From contig NEEC01000007.1 of assembly GCA_002189035.1 (NCBI GenBank), forward strand, positions 1,116,001 through 1,180,000: a stretch of 64,000 nt of DNA, written 5' to 3'. The translations under genes and the position numbers were made by a program. This document shows positions 22,992-37,938 of this stretch, in pieces (position 1 is the stretch's first letter; every line of letters starts with the position of its first letter). The notes under the pieces are model-generated. The model had not been told where the DNA came from, ran no database searches, and was given only the letters and a program-made list of their open reading frames with translations. Source of the stretch: Utricularia gibba. Lineage: Eukaryota; Streptophyta; Magnoliopsida; Lamiales; Lentibulariaceae.

Positions 22992-24667
22992 GAGGTTGCT
23001 CCGTAATTTCTGTTCACCTCTTGTTTGTGTTTCCCCTTGATTCACAGTGTCATCCGCCTTGACACTGGAAAACAAGAACCTGATTTTTTCCAAAAAACAA
23101 AATCAGGGAAAATAGAGCAAAATTATTCGATTTTACAAGCCCCGAGATTGAGCCTACTTGCACCGCCAACCCAACTTTTGATCAGGATATAAAAACTAAC
23201 GATGCTCGTGCATAACTCAATCAGGATCAAAAGGATTAGTTTATAAAAAAAAGGTGAAATGCCAAAATAGCAATTTAACAAGCAGAATTCGTGACTCTTC
23301 AACAAAATTAAAACCAGAAACCCGGAAGAAACCTAGAATATGTATAGCTTCAACCAGATACCACTTCAACTTAATCAGTAAAACAAAACCAGAAAGCCAA
23401 CTACCGTCTTATAAAAACGAAATCAGAGCAAAACTATATCGATTCAACGAAGCTGCAGCATCCTTGATTTTTGCTGAATAAATTATTACGCACCTGAGCA
23501 GCGAGGATAGCTAAAGCAACCTTCAATCTTCATTGGAAGCAAAGTATCATTTACTTACTTACTTACACATACTTGGGCCGAACTCAAAACCCAATTTGAG
23601 CAAACCCGGCCCACTCAATCAAAGGCCCATAAAGCAAGTATCCATTAAATATCTTGTACCATAATATTGACAAATTAGATGGTACAAGTGATCTACAATC
23701 CTTGAGCCAATGTGAAGAAATGGGAGTAGCACATTAAGAAGGCAACATTGGTCTATCAGAAATCTGATCATTCTTCTTTTATTGTATGAGAAAAGTGATC
23801 ATTTTCAATTAAATTTTTTTGTCTAAATATGTGAGATAAAATAAGAGGATGATCACATTTATAAATGATTCATATCTTAATATATCTAGCTGTTACATTT
23901 GGTTTTCTTTTCCTCTTAACTTTTGCTTAAAATAATTTAAGAAATATTATAAGTTTATTATTAAACACGAGTGACGTATATTACAAAAACTTGAAAATAT
24001 TTTCGGAATCATCTCTTGAAAAATATTACTCAAGAAGCTATATGAAAAAGAGCCTTACTCTCCCTTTGATCCAAGTTAACAACTCAAGCATCTAGATGTC
24101 CATGAGCTGCCAGGGCTTGAGACACATCAGCCACCCTGGTGTCCAAGAGGTTTGGTACTTTGAGATAGTATTAGCATTTGAAATGATAAATAAATATGAA
24201 CCGCTGATAGTGAGCTCTGCGTGGGCTGGGCCATGCGACGTCTAGTCTGGGTCCGAAGCAACATTGTCTTATGTAACCGCCATTTATATTCTTTTGAAAT
24301 TACATGTGCAATTTCAAATCAATGACTAACCCACAGCACCTACTGGCGCGGGTCTCTCTCACACAAAATTAACAATACAAAAAGGATTCGCCAACCTGAC
24401 CACGCGTCAAATTTTTATTGGTGGCTCATCACCCGGCGGGCCCACTCCCCAACGCGCCCCACCATGCATTGCATTTTCTCGTTTCTTTTTGAGTAGTAGT
24501 TAAGACATAACAGTCGAAAATTTCAAAATTCTTTCATTTGCATCCTGCATTGCGCTGGTGAGTTGCCGACGAGGCGCCGAACGCCGCCTCCTTTTCGGTA
24601 CGTTTTATTTCCTAGGAACTTCGGTTGGGAGGGCGTATCGTTTTTCATACACCTCAGGGAATTAGGT
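22992..24667. promoter_or_regulatory. Divergent region PEX19 / MOR1
   Basis: 1.7 kb between start codons. The left 500 bp should be PEX19 5' UTR with an intron. Further right are an ACTT microsatellite near 23550, a hairpin at 23653-23688, AT-rich DNA, and a GC-rich leader at about 24540-24667 before the MOR1 start. No gene recognised. Confidence 0.5.
23653..23688. repeat. 9-bp perfect inverted repeat
   Basis: CTTGTACCA and TGGTACAAG pair perfectly with an 18-nt loop, in AT-rich DNA upstream of both PEX19 and MOR1. Could be a transposon relic or a structural element. Confidence 0.6.
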
Positions 24668-27600
24668 ATGTCGGAGGATGAGAAGTTATTGAAGGAGGCG
24701 AAGAAACTGCCATGGGAGGATCGACTTACGCACAAGAACTGGAAAGTCAGAAATGACGCCAATGTGGATTTGGCGTCATTATGCGAATCCATTTCCGATC
24801 CCAAGGATCCGCGGCTTCGTGAGTTTGGTGAGGATATTATTCATTTTGCGTTTTTAAGTAGGCTAGATATACGGCCTTTTCATTCGTGATGCGCTTATGA
24901 TATGTTCATACTTAAGATGATGAATGCGATGGGCTTTAGAGTGTTTCGATCTCGTCGTTTTCGAATTGTTTCGGTGTTATTTACCGTGGAGTTCTGGCAG
25001 GTCCGTTTTTCAAGAAAACAGTCGCAGATTCTAATGCGCCAGTGCAAGAAAAGGCTCTGGATGCTCTCATTTCCTATTTAAAAGCCGCGGATGCTGATGC
25101 GGGAAGGTAGTGTAAAGAGAAGATATATCTGTTGGAATTACAAAGTTCTTGTCATTTCGCACAAAATTTTATATTATGACGTTTTCCTCTGTGATTAGAC
25201 ATGCTAAAGAGGTCTGTGATGCAATTGTTGCTAAATGCTTGACCGGAAGGCCTAAAACAGTTGAAAAAGCGCAGAATGCGTTTTTGCTGTGGATAGAATT
25301 GGAGGCCTCAGAAGCATTCATGGTAGGTTTTATGTTTTGAAACTCACGCATTTGCAGTTTTCATCCCACAAAAGTATGAAGATTTAACATCACTATGTTC
25401 AAAAGTATGTTTAAGTGTTTTAAAAGCCAGTGACATATTCCTGGATTGATTTGTCACAATGAAAAAAATTCTAACTACGTTTGTAGTCCTCCATGCTGTA
25501 GAAGTCATTTTTCGTATTCTAAAAATTAGGCATTGTTTGTAATTCATTAAGGTTTATATGTATCTAGTGTTACGATGATAAGGAGGTTTTGGATGCATCA
25601 TGCATCTATAAGATCCTGTTAGATTAATAAAATAACTCCTCGAAACGTGGATAAATAATCATTACATTACCGCTTGAAATGTAGATAAGTAATCCTGTTG
25701 TGTCATCAGTGGCACGTCCAAGCTATTTTAGTGTGCATTTGTTGCATTTATGTTATCTTTACAGAGTGGTTTGAAAAGGTGCTCACTCAGGTTCACTTTT
25801 TTTTTCACTGACTTTAAGAGGTTTTCTGTAGTTGGATTTCATTCCATGTTTACGATTTGTTTTCTTTGGTTTATAGGATGCCATGGAGAAAGCAATAAAA
25901 AACAAAGTCTCTAAGGCGGTGGTCCCTGCAATTGATGTCATGTTTCAGGCCTTGAGGTACTCATATGGTAATTTTCATGTATCTGTCTCGAGTGTACCCC
26001 TTTGGATGTCTTATGCCCAATTTCGTATGAATCAGTGAGTTTGGGTCAAAGATAGTATCCCCAAAAAGAATTCTGAAGATCCTTCCTGAACTCTTTGATC
26101 ACCAAGATCAGAATGTTCGTGCATCTTCTAAAGGACTGACTCTGGAGCTTTGCCGTTGGATAGGAAAGGAACCTGTCAAATCAATCCTATTCGAAAAGAT
26201 GCGAGATACTATGGTATTTCTTCTTCTTTTTATTTCAGGGGTACCCTGGGATATGATTGATCTCTATTATTATTTTTTATTAAAGAAAAAAGAGTTGGAA
26301 GCAGAGGTTGCCAATGTTACTGGAACTGCAAAGCCAACTCGCAAAATTAGGTATGATTTACTTCTTTTGACATAACAATGCCCACTATTCTGCTTGTATT
26401 ATGGAAGAAAATAGTTTTTAGTGTAAATTCTGTTTGCACTTTCTATCAATAGGTCTGAGCAGGACAAGGAACTGGAACCTGAATCTGTTCCTTGCGATGT
26501 GGGGTCTGGCTTTGCAGGAGAAAGTACACATGATGGTATGCCCATCAAATTTGCATGTAGTTCATAGCATTCCTGGTTCATTCCTGATGAACAATGGAAT
26601 AGTAATCCCTTCTCATTTTCATCGTTAGTTTCCATGTGCTGTCCTTGACAGCTTCCACTGATATGATGCATAAGAATTTATACTGACAGTTCCTCAAGAG
26701 ATCGATGAGTATGAACTTGTTGATCCAGTTGATATTTTGACGCCTTTGGAGAAGTCAGGATTTTGGGAAGGAGTGGTTAGTAGTCATATTTCTATCACAA
26801 TTCACATTCATACTTTCCTGCAGTTGTTAACTCTACTGGATTTTGTTTCAGAAATCTGCTAAGTGGTCTGAACGTAAAGATGCTGTTGCTGAATTGAGTA
26901 AACTTGCATCGACCAAACGAATTGCTCCTGGAGATTTTTCAGAAGTTTGTAGAATATTAAAAAAGGTTGATTATGGTTACAGCCGAATTCTTTATTGATG
27001 CTATCCATTTTCAATTAGGTGCGGCTGATAGCAATATCATGTGATTAGCACTATTTTATGTTCTCAGTGTTACTTTTGTGAATGCTGGATTACAAACTCA
27101 CGGATGATCTGGTTGCATTTTAATCTTTTCTGTGGATTTTGCAGATCATTACCGAAGTAAATATTGCTGTTGCAGTTGAAGCAATTCAGGCATTGGGAAA
27201 TCTTGCTAGGGGACTGAGAACCCATTTCTCAAGCAATTCACGCTACTTATTGCCTGTACTTCTGGTTGGTGCATTTCTGTACCTTCTCAAACTATAGTGC
27301 ACTTAAGTGTTTTAAGCATATCTTCCAATCCTTCACTGATTTTCCTTTCTGAAATGATGCAAATTGGGGCTGTGAGAATGGTGGGGTTTGCCATTGGCGG
27401 TGGTCCCTGCAATGATATTTTCTTTGCTGTGCAATGCCATTTGATTTAATGTTTGCATTTCATCTCATGGGTGGTTGATCATTAGTTGTGCTAGGTTCAT
27501 AACTCAGTCCTTTTTGTCTCCTGATGCTAGGCTATTGCTGTCTTATTTGACTTGGTCTGAGTTTATTTCAGGAAAAGTTGAAGGAGAAGAAGCCTTCGTT

Positions 27601-30600
27601 GTCAGATGCTCTTATGCATACCCTTCAGGAAATGCACAAGTCCGGATGCTTGAGCCTTGGTGACAGCCTGGAAGGCATGATTTTTTATTTGATCTATGTA
27701 TTAATTTAGATTTTTTTTTTACTATTTCAAGGATTTATGGATGTTCAACCATTTGGAACATCTTTTGCATATTTCAGTTAATCTTTTCTATGTAGTATTT
27801 ATTTCATTGGATGGATTGACTTGTATGAGATTCCATAATGCTGAAATCATTTCTTCAATTTTCTAAAGACTTGGATATCTGTTTCAATTCATTTGGAATC
27901 TGATGCTTGCATTGCATCCTTTTTTTTTTTATTTCTTTTTCAATGGAAATGCGCTTGGTTAGATGGTCGCTCATTAGATGTCATAAATTATTTTGGTTCA
28001 GATGTCAAGAGTGCAGTGAAGAATAAAGTGCCTCTTGTTAGATCTTTGACGCTGAGCTGGGTTACCAGGTGTATTGAAACAAGTAACAAGGCAACCATGC
28101 TTAAAGTACTTAAGGAGTATGTTTCAATATGCATGGAGGTCAGTAGGAAATATCAAATAATATAATTTTTTTTTTCATGGGAGCATATTCACTCTATTTG
28201 TAGCTTTCACATATGCAATCATGCACAACTTGTTTTTTTTTTTCTGTTGTTTCTGTATGAAATCATAACTACACTATGAGTATTTACATTGTCTGCATTG
28301 TATACATCTCAACAAATTTATTTCATGAATTATTGGTCTTTAAAGATAGTCCTTCTGTACGTGTAGTGCCTGAATGATGGGTCTCCTGAGGTGAGGGATG
28401 CAGCATCTTATGCTTTGGCAGCTATTGCTAAGGTAAATTTTACTTAGACTCATTTTATATGGCGCTTTTGAACCATAATGGCTTGTTATTTCGTCCATGT
28501 ATGTAGTGATTTGAACTCTTTTCTCTTAGATTATTGGTATGAGACCGTTGGAGAGACTCCTGGAAAAGCTAGATGACATCAGGAAAAAGAAGTTGTTGGA
28601 ACTAATAGGTGGTGTGACAGCAGAAGATTCTTCAACCCCTAGCACAGGTTTAAATGTTTGCTTGCATTGTTGGGATTATTTTTGCATAGCTCTGTATATT
28701 GCTTTCTAATAATTCCGACCCCCCTTTCTATGCACTATTTGCAGCAGTGCTACCCTTAAGGGAGAATGTGCCTGTTGCTGATGTCAGTATCATGTCATTT
28801 ACTTTTCTTTTTGGCATCATTTGAGTATTGAAGTCCTTTGGATTTTGTTTTAGATATTTTTGACAGTTGTGTACCTTTTAGGCTTCTCACCAGGCTTTTG
28901 TAAGACGGTCAGCCGCTAGCATGCTCAGTGGAAAGAAAGCTGACATTGCAGCTGTATGATGTTTTAATTTTTTTTTCAGTGTGCTAACAATAATGTGAAC
29001 GGAGAGCAATGAACAAGTACTCGATGAATTTCTGGATTTGTGCTTTTCATTATTGTAGTCTTCTGTAATCCTTAGGTTCCTGCTACAAAGAAGTTGGTGT
29101 CTGGGAAGCCTCCTATGAACAAGAAAACTGATGGTGGACAGATGACAAGGATTAAGAATACTACCGAACAGGAAGATGTTGAGGTAAATCACCTAAGAAA
29201 TGTAAAATATCACTTTATTCAGTGATATCGTGGAATTTGATGTAAAATTTTGTTTTTTAAAATCACATTCTACAGCCATCTGAAATGAACTTGGAAGAGA
29301 TAGAGAGCAGATTAGGATCTATAATTCAAGAGGAAACAATCAATCAGCTGAAGAGTGGTGTGTGGAAAGAGCGGCTTGAAGGTTTATTTTGTTCATCAAA
29401 TCATGTCATTTCATGCATTTCATCCCAGTTATAATCTGATTACAGTTTCAATCTCCCTTGCATCAAACCATTTCTCATTGTGGAGTTATGTTTTTGATTA
29501 ATAAATTCTTTCTGCAGCCATATTGTCTTTGAAAGAGCAGGTTGAGTCACTTGCCAGCCTTGATAAGTCAGTTGAAATTTTGATTCGTTTACTTTGTGTG
29601 CTTCCTGGTTGGAATGAAAAAAATGTTCAGGTATGCTTCGTGCTCCTAGTTTGTTGCCACCAGATTGACTATATTTATCATTTGTTCATTCACGCAATTG
29701 GCATGCAGGTCCAGCAACTAGTTCTTGATACTATCTCTTACATCACGTCAACAGCTGCAAAATTTCCAAAGAAATGTGTGGTGCTGTGTCTGTTAGGTTG
29801 GAAACTGCCAATTTAAAGTTGTGACCCTTGTCTTGTTTTTTAAATGTGGTACTCTTACTTCAGAAATTGGAAACTGCAAATTTCAAGATGTTGTATTACT
29901 ATGTCTTGTTTGTGGTCGTTTGTTTATTGATTACATTCTAATATTTTTGGTGCTCCTATGGCAGGTGTTTGTGAAAGGGTTGCGGATATTAAAACTCGTA
30001 CCCAGGGAATGAAATGCCTTACCACGTTTTGTGAAGCTGTTGGCCCCCGGTTTATTTTTGAAAGGGTAAGTTTGTCTTGTCATACTATCAAGGTAAATGT
30101 ACTTAAAATAAATCATTCCTATCTAGCAGCAAGGTATTCTTTTAACCTTAGTTAAATTTAACATGATTGTATCATCACCGCAAAAATTAATATATTTAAA
30201 TCAAACAGTCAAGATTGCACGTTGATTTCAACTGATTGCCATGTAGATGTACAAAGTCATGAAAGATCATAAAAACCCGAAGGTTCTTACTGAAGGCCTG
30301 ATATGGATGGTTTCTGCCATTGATGATTTTGGTATTTCATACATTAAATTGAAGGTCCTTTATTCTTCTTTTTACCAACTCTTGACCTGGCTTTTTTATG
30401 GAACATTCTCAGCAAAATGGGAACATTAGTTTTATAAATTTATCATGTTTTTGCAGGATTTAATTGACTTTTGTAAGGATGTTGGTTTGCAATCTAGTAT
30501 CGCAGCTACAAGAAATGCTACTCTTAAAGTCATTGTCTCTTTACATAAGTTTGTTGGTCCAGGTGATCTATGCTCCATTTTCGAACTTGCTTTATGCACT

Positions 30601-33600
30601 ATGTATTAGATAGTCTCACTCCCCCCCACCCTCCAGATATCAAGGGTTTCCTATCAGATGTGAAGCCTGCACTTCTTAGTGCCCTTGATGCTGAATATGA
30701 AAAGAATCCATTTGAGGTTAGTTTTCTTTAATTTGTATTCTTGTCATCTGGTTTGGTTCTAATATTCAAAATTTTTCTATAGGGGACTGCTGCTGTCCCA
30801 AAGAAGAAAGTGAAGGCTGCAGATTCCAGTTTATCCTTGTCTGCTGGTGTTTCAGATGTTCTTCCTCGTGAGAATATAAGTGAAAAGATAACCCTTAGTT
30901 TGTTGAAGGGCTTGGAGAGTACTGACTGGAAGGTGAGATTACCTCCAAGGACTGTGTATCCATTTATACCTCTGGTTTATAAGTATTTCATTCATTTTCT
31001 AGTGCCGCTTGGAGTCCATTGAAGGTATAAATAAACTTCTCGAAGAGGCTAACAAGCGTATTCAGCCAAATGGAACAGGTAATTTGTTTTCTAATTGTGC
31101 AGATACAAAAAAGATTTTTTCTATTTGTAGATAAAGAATTGGTAGGTTTGTTTGACTTTGAATGACTTATATTCACCAGGAGAGCTTTTCAGAGCTTTAC
31201 GAAGCCGTTTACATGACAGCAACAAAAACCTTATTATGGCTGCCTTGTCCACAATTAGTGCTCTTGCATGTGCTATGGGTCTGCCAGTTGAGAAGTCGAG
31301 CAAGGTTATAAATTATATAATTTTTTTTTTCAACTTTCTGACTGGTTTGATGATTTGATTTAGTTTCCTCTTGCAGAGAATTCTTGCTGATGTATTGAAA
31401 TGTTTGAGTGACAATAAAAAGCAGATGCGTGAATGTACTTTAAATACCTTGGACTCTTGGCACTCTGCTGTTAACCTCGATAAAATGGTCAGTGTGAATT
31501 CAATGAAACTGTGGTTTTTTATTCTCCCACTAATTTTAGATGTTTTGGTGACGTCTCTCTCTTTCCCTCTCTTTGTGTTTCAGCTTCCTTATATCACAGT
31601 GGCTTTGGCAGATTCCAAAATTGGTGCAGAAGGGAGAAAAGATCTTTTTGATTGGCTGTCCAGAAAACTGGTTGGACTGAGTGACTTTCCAGATTCTGTT
31701 CACCTACTGAAACCTGTGGCATCTGCTATGATGGTATTTTCTCTTTTTTTTTTCAGATGTATTCAACTAGGTTCTGTTACAGCTCTTGATCCTTGTTTCA
31801 GTTTTCTCTTATTTTTGTTGTGTCACAAAGGATAAATCAGCAGACGTTCGTAAAGCAGCTGAGGCATGCTTTACTGAAATGTTACGGGTCTGTGGGCATG
31901 AATTGGTATGCTGCTCCTAGTATTCTCTAGTTGATTGAAACATTCTGATTCAAATGTTAGGTTTACAATTTTTTTTGGTTTTATGGTAACAGGTGAGCAG
32001 AAACCTGAAGGATGTACAAGGGTCTGCTTTAGGTATTGTTGTGGAACGTCTAAAGCCATATGGAGCTTTTCTAGGTGTGTGCATTGTTCTCAGCGTGCAC
32101 TTGTTTTAAAAGTGATTTTGCCTGATGTTGAATTCCATACGCCTTGCTGCCATCTCTGCAGAAAGTTTTGAACCTGACAGATCATTTTCTGCAAGCTTGG
32201 GATCCAAAAGTAGCTCAAAGATTGGGAAACCTAATGGCCATGGTGATCGTAGATCACATCTGGGAATCAAAGCTGCTGCTCCTGTGTGCCATTATTATTG
32301 TTTTTCTTGTCACGGTTTTGGAATCAAATATGATTGTTTCATTTTACTGATTGCAGAGGAATGTTTCTAACAAGTTGCTAGGACAAGATTCTGTCAGTGC
32401 TGTTCAGGAAATTCTTTCACAACCTCTGATTAATACCAAGGATTCAAACAAGGTTTGTCATGTGATGCTCGACCTCTCTATATCTAAAAAATTTGTGAAT
32501 TATGCATTTTCATCAACTGATATGTGCAGGTTGAAAGGGAGAGGATGATTATTCGCAGGGTTAAATTTGAAGAGATGCGCTTAGAGCAGATTCAAGATTT
32601 AGAGGTTTATGCTTTCAGTGTTTGTTTTTGTTTATCTACAGTGAAACGTATTGAATGGAGAAGTTCTTTGATTACTTTTCACCTTAACTGGATAGCATGC
32701 ATGTTGTCATGTGATTGCATATATTTCATTATGTATTTTATAGACAGATTTTCTTGGATGAAAAAGTCTTGATACATTGTCCTACATACCATTTTTGCTC
32801 TAATTAACTGTTACCACGTTTTTAACAGAATGATGTAATGAAATGCTTTAGAGAGGACTTGCATCTCAGGTTATTATGTAGGGACTTCAAAAAACAAATG
32901 GATGGGATTGAGATGCTGCAGAAGGTTTTCTTCATGCAACTTATCAATTTCTTCCCTCACGGAGACTGTTTTTATCTTGTATTTTGTGGCATTTTAGGCG
33001 CTTCCATCATTGACAAGGGAGCTGATCGAGGTTCTAGATATACTCTTAAGGTGGTTTGTGTTGAGGTTTTGTGAATCCAATACATCATGCCTCTTGAAGG
33101 TACAGAAACCTGAGAATTTCTGCTTATAGCCTTTTCTTCCATTATTATTATTATTATTTTTTTTTTTCCCAGCACATTCTACATATTCATGCAAAAGTTG
33201 TGACAAGAATTTATAGATACGTGAGAGATATAATTCCAGAATCTGCTGTTTTATTGAAGTGGATTTCCTATTTTCTTAGGCCTTGAATTTTATTTTATCC
33301 ATCCATGTTTTTGGAACTTGATAAGGTGCTGGAATTTCTCGCTGAGCTTCTTAAAATTTTGAGAAATGAGGGTTATACAATTACCGAATCAGAGGCCGCC
33401 ATTATTCTTCCATGCCTGGTTGAAAAGGTAATTGTCTCTCAACTTTTTGTGAAGAGCATTATATGAAAATTCTTGTTTATGCTCTTTTTGACCAGCTTTG
33501 GCAACACTTTGTTCAAATAAAGTAAATTCTACTGTTTTTGACTTGAATACTCATTTCCATTCTTTATATACCTCTCGATGCATACCATGACATCCTCTCT

Positions 33601-36600
33601 TTCACTAAAAGATGGCATCTAACAGAATTTGTGCTGCAGTGTGGACATAACATTGAAAAGGTTAGAGAGAAGATGAGGGAACTGCTGAAACAAGTCATCC
33701 ATGGTTATTCTGCCTCAAAGACGTTCCCCTATATTTTGGAGGGCCTTCGCTCTAGAAACAACAGAACAAGGATAGAATGTGCTGAACTTATTGGATTCTT
33801 GCTTGACAATCATGGGAATGAGGTGCCTTCTGTGTGCCACTATTTTCGTTCTTAGGTTTATGGAAAGCCATCCCGCATTCTCATAACATGTATGCTATAT
33901 CCATTTTCATCTCTTCAGATAAATGGACAACTGAAGTCCCTACAAATCGTTGCTAGCTTAACTGCTGACAGAGATGGTGATGCTAGAAAAGCTGCTTTGA
34001 ACACTTTGGCGACTGGCTATAAGATTTTTGGTAAGTTTGTGTTTTGGAATTGGATGACCTAAATTATTTGCGTTACCACAAGAATTTTCTGTGACTTCTT
34101 CCTATACTGAAAATGTTATAGGTGATGATATTTGGAGATATCTTGGGAGACTTACGGAAGCACAGAGGAGCATGCTAGATGATAAATTTAAATGGAAGGT
34201 TTGATAGCAGTTCTACCTTGTCATTGATGCCATAGCTCATGTTAGTATATTCTGTTATGTATATTAGGCCCGAGAAATGGAGAAAAGAAGAGAAGGCAGG
34301 CCAGGTGAAGCTAGAGCGTCTCTTAAGCGCTCAGTGAGGGATAATGGGTAATTTTCTTGTATTTTTAAGCTATTCATATGCCATAAATTCAAACATGTTG
34401 TGCAAGTATGGCCAAATTGAGTTTGCATTTTCTGTGGCACAGCAATTCCCCTAGATTACCAATTTGTGGTTTTATAGATCCTGGGTTCATTTGGGAAAGT
34501 CTTTGAACCTAGATTTTCTTTGCTTCGTGTGAAAGTCAATTTCTTGCTAGATAGTTTCCCATCTTCCTGACCAGCATAGTTGAATCATACAGACTAATGT
34601 TTGTCATTTTTTTTTACCATCTACGATGATTTATTTTGGATTTATTTAGTCACTAGAATATAATTTGCGCAATGCTTCATGCTCGAGCAGCATTTTATTT
34701 ATCATCTAGTCTTAATTTACTGCTCACGTAGCGCTAATTTTGAATTCACCATGTGCATGCCACTCTTTCTTATGATTCTTACTCATGCTTTCTCCTTGTT
34801 CCTTTAAATTGAGTAATGCAATAATTATTTTTTTTTAATTTCTGCAGATATGATCCCGCTGAGCAAAGTGGGGAACCTACTTGGTCTGTTGCTGCTCCAG
34901 TTTTGAATAGGTTCACGATTTTTGCAATAATGATCATGGGTTACTTGCGCTTAACGTACTTTTTTTGTTCTATTGAATGATTTTTTTTTTTTAAATTTTT
35001 TCTCTCGCAAGGGAGAACTGTGGCCTCTCAGAAGTTTACAAAGATCGGCTGCAAGTTTCTGGAGTTTTACGTTTGGGCCCAACAACCTGGAGTGAAGCCC
35101 TGGACACTATATCATTTGGATTGCCAGAGCAGGTTTTTTGTTATCTTCTGTAATATGTAGTACCTGGGATGCATACACATGCATGCAAGTTTCCCATGAA
35201 GGCATTTCTGAGTCGAGGAATTCTCTTTCTGAAAGCAGCCTCTTTTCTTTTGATAATAATCGATGACAATGCATTGCCTGGCAAGGAGCCAGTGAGATCT
35301 CATTTTGACATTCTTTGATATTTATGCATTCTAGTGTACAGGAACAATGCAATGATATTTTCTATCTGCTTCTCTTGTTAGTGTTCATTTTGTGAGTGTT
35401 TTTTTGGCAGTCTGTTGAAGGAATGAAAGTTGTATGCCATGAATTGCTTCAAGCTGGAGCTGATCCTGATGGTAGTAGCATGACTAATATTCTAAAAGAT
35501 GCTGATAGGCTTGTCTCGTGTTTGGCTAACAAGGTAGATTCCTTTTTCTTGTATTTTGATGGCAAGATGCAACTGAATCACTCGTCAGAATCATGATGAT
35601 GCAGGTGGCGAAAACTTTTGACTTTAGCCTCCATGGAGCATCTTCGAGGTCTTGTAAATATGTATTGAACACTCTAATGCAGGTAATTGTGTGTGTTTAT
35701 TCGCTTGCTGTGAATCTTTTGTCCTCCATGGAAGGTCATGGAAAGTATTGAACGCTCTTACATTTCACTAGAAACTTTTAATCTGAATTAATCAACATGA
35801 AGGTTAATTGATTTGTTCTTCTAACGCAGATTTTTCAGAATAAGAGGCTTGCCTATGCTGTCAGAGAAAGTACCCTTAATATCCTCATCACAGAACTGTT
35901 ACTTTGGCTTCTTGATGAAAGGGTTCCAACAATGAATGATGGCAGCCAGCTTTTGAGAGCATTAAATGTTCTGATGTTGAAGATTTTGGTAAATTGGCAT
36001 GATAAGCAATCCTGTCCTCAGTAGTAACATGATATGATTCTCCACGGTACTGATGCCTTGTTTTTTATGTAACCTTGTTTCAGGATAATGCTGATCGCAC
36101 TTCTTCATTTGTTGTGTTCATTAGTCTCTTGCGACCTATGGACCCTTCGAGGTGGCCACCTCAAGTGGAAACCGATTCTTATGCTCTTAGAAATCAGAAA
36201 TTTTCCGATTTGGTCGTGAAGTGCTTAATAAAACTCACCAAGGTAGTACTCGCCGAAGTTCCCAGCCTTGTCATTTGTCATTACTCTTTGCATGCTGATT
36301 TCGTGATATGATTCTAGTTGTCTGTTTCCACTTTGCAAATAATTATTTTTCATTGTTATTATGGCATAGGTCCTGCAAAATATCGTATATGATGTAGACC
36401 TCGATCGTATTCTTCAGAGCATTCATATATATCTCCAGGAACTGGGCATGGATGAAATTCGGAAGAGGTACCACTTGAATACGCTGCAGTTGTGATGAAT
36501 TTGCTTGCTCGTGTTCCTACTTGAACATTTTTTATCTTCTTTTTCCTCTCCTAAATCTATTTCAACAGAGCTGGTGCTGATGACAAGCCACTTCGCATGG

Positions 36601-37938
36601 TTAAAACTGTACTCCATGAGCTTGTTAAGCTACGCGGAACTGCCATTAAGGGTCATCTTTCCATGGTTCCTTTAGACGCACAGCCTCAACCCATTATTCT
36701 TGCCTACATTGATCTTAATCTTCAGGTAAATATTGCTCTTTGGTGTTATGTTTCATGTCTATTATTCTTAAACCTACTTCGGCAAACATCTACCTGATGG
36801 TTGGAAATCAAACATGTGCAGACTTTAGCAGCCGCGAGGATGTTGACACCAACCGGTCCTGTGGGACAAACCCACTGGAATAAATCCTCCATTAATAATG
36901 CAGCAACCGCTTCAGATTCTTCTGATGCGCAGTTGAAGGTAGCATATGGCTGCCCAGACTTTTAGCTCCACGAAATTTCTTCACATGTCACTCTTTCGGT
37001 AATGATTATCTGATATCGTATGCGTATGACAGCAAGAATTGGCTGCAATATATAAGAAAATTGGTGACAAGCAAACTTGCTCAATTGGTCTCTATGAGCT
37101 ATACCGCATAACTCAGTTATATCCCCAGGTCAGTGTCCAACCGAGCATCTGATGTTGCTTTGGTGTGTCTATGGTAGTCTCCTTTCCAATTATATTGCTT
37201 TAATTTGTTCCTAGGTCGACATATTTTCTCAACTGCAAAATGCAAGTGATGCATTCAGAACGTACATCCGAGATGGCTTGGCGCAGGTTCCCATCTTGAC
37301 AACTTTTTTATATACTCAAATGAGAATTTCATCTTAATACCTTTCTTTTTATTCTGTTTCAGATGGAGAAAAATGCTGCTGCAGGAAGGACGCCATCAAG
37401 TGTGCCCCTGTCGACCCCGCCACCTTCTTCAGCTCTCATCCTCTCTCCAAAATGTGGTCCTCTGTCCCCAGTAAACTCAAACCCGTTGCGCGACAACAAT
37501 AGCATCCCATATACAAGAGTGGAGCCAACAAGTTTCACTCTACAACCAACAGATTCCGAAGATGATCAGCATTTCAGTACAAGTTCTCCGAGAATGGTAT
37601 CCACCAAGGGGCAACCTCGGTTGCATTTCAACCAGGAGGAGATCAGAAATGATAGATTTCCATCTGATGGTTGGCATCAACCACTTGCTCTCCCGAAAAC
37701 GAAGTATTCCTTCTCCACTGACAGGCGTACATGTTTTTTTTTGGGTGCAGTGCCTCGTGGAACGTTGGATGCCATCAGAGAAAGGATGAGGAGTATCCAA
37801 ATATCTTCTCCTGTTTCTGCACAAGAAAATGCGAACCATTCGTCGGGTATACTTCCTATGGATGAGAAAGCGCTGTCGGGCCTCCAGGCACGTATGCGCA
37901 AGCTCAGGAGCGGCTCTTTTGATTCCCTATTCAGCTGA
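24668..37938 (+). CDS. MOR1: MOR1/GEM1, XMAP215-family microtubule polymerase
   Basis: Plant member of the TOG-domain family that binds tubulin and promotes microtubule growth, needed for cortical arrays, spindle and phragmoplast. About 53 exons could be followed. The first (24668-24827) encodes MSEDEKLLKEAKKLPWEDRL; the last (37363-37938) ends in a Ser/Pro-rich tail containing LDAIRERM. Repeated TOG arrays of HEAT helices are visible, for example WEDRLTHKNWKVR (TOG1), FWEGVKSAKWSERKDAV (TOG2), TDWKCRLESIEGINKLLEEANKRI, and the C-terminal EIRKRAGADDKP region. The predicted length is about 2000 aa, in line with the family. No frameshift was found along this long reading frame. One intron appears to be GC-AG (donor 27675). 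An (ATT)n run sits in an intron near 33141-33160. Confidence 0.95.

Noticed and set aside
27640-28010. Apparent loss of five MOR1 residues
   Set aside because: Explained by a GC donor that keeps them in frame.
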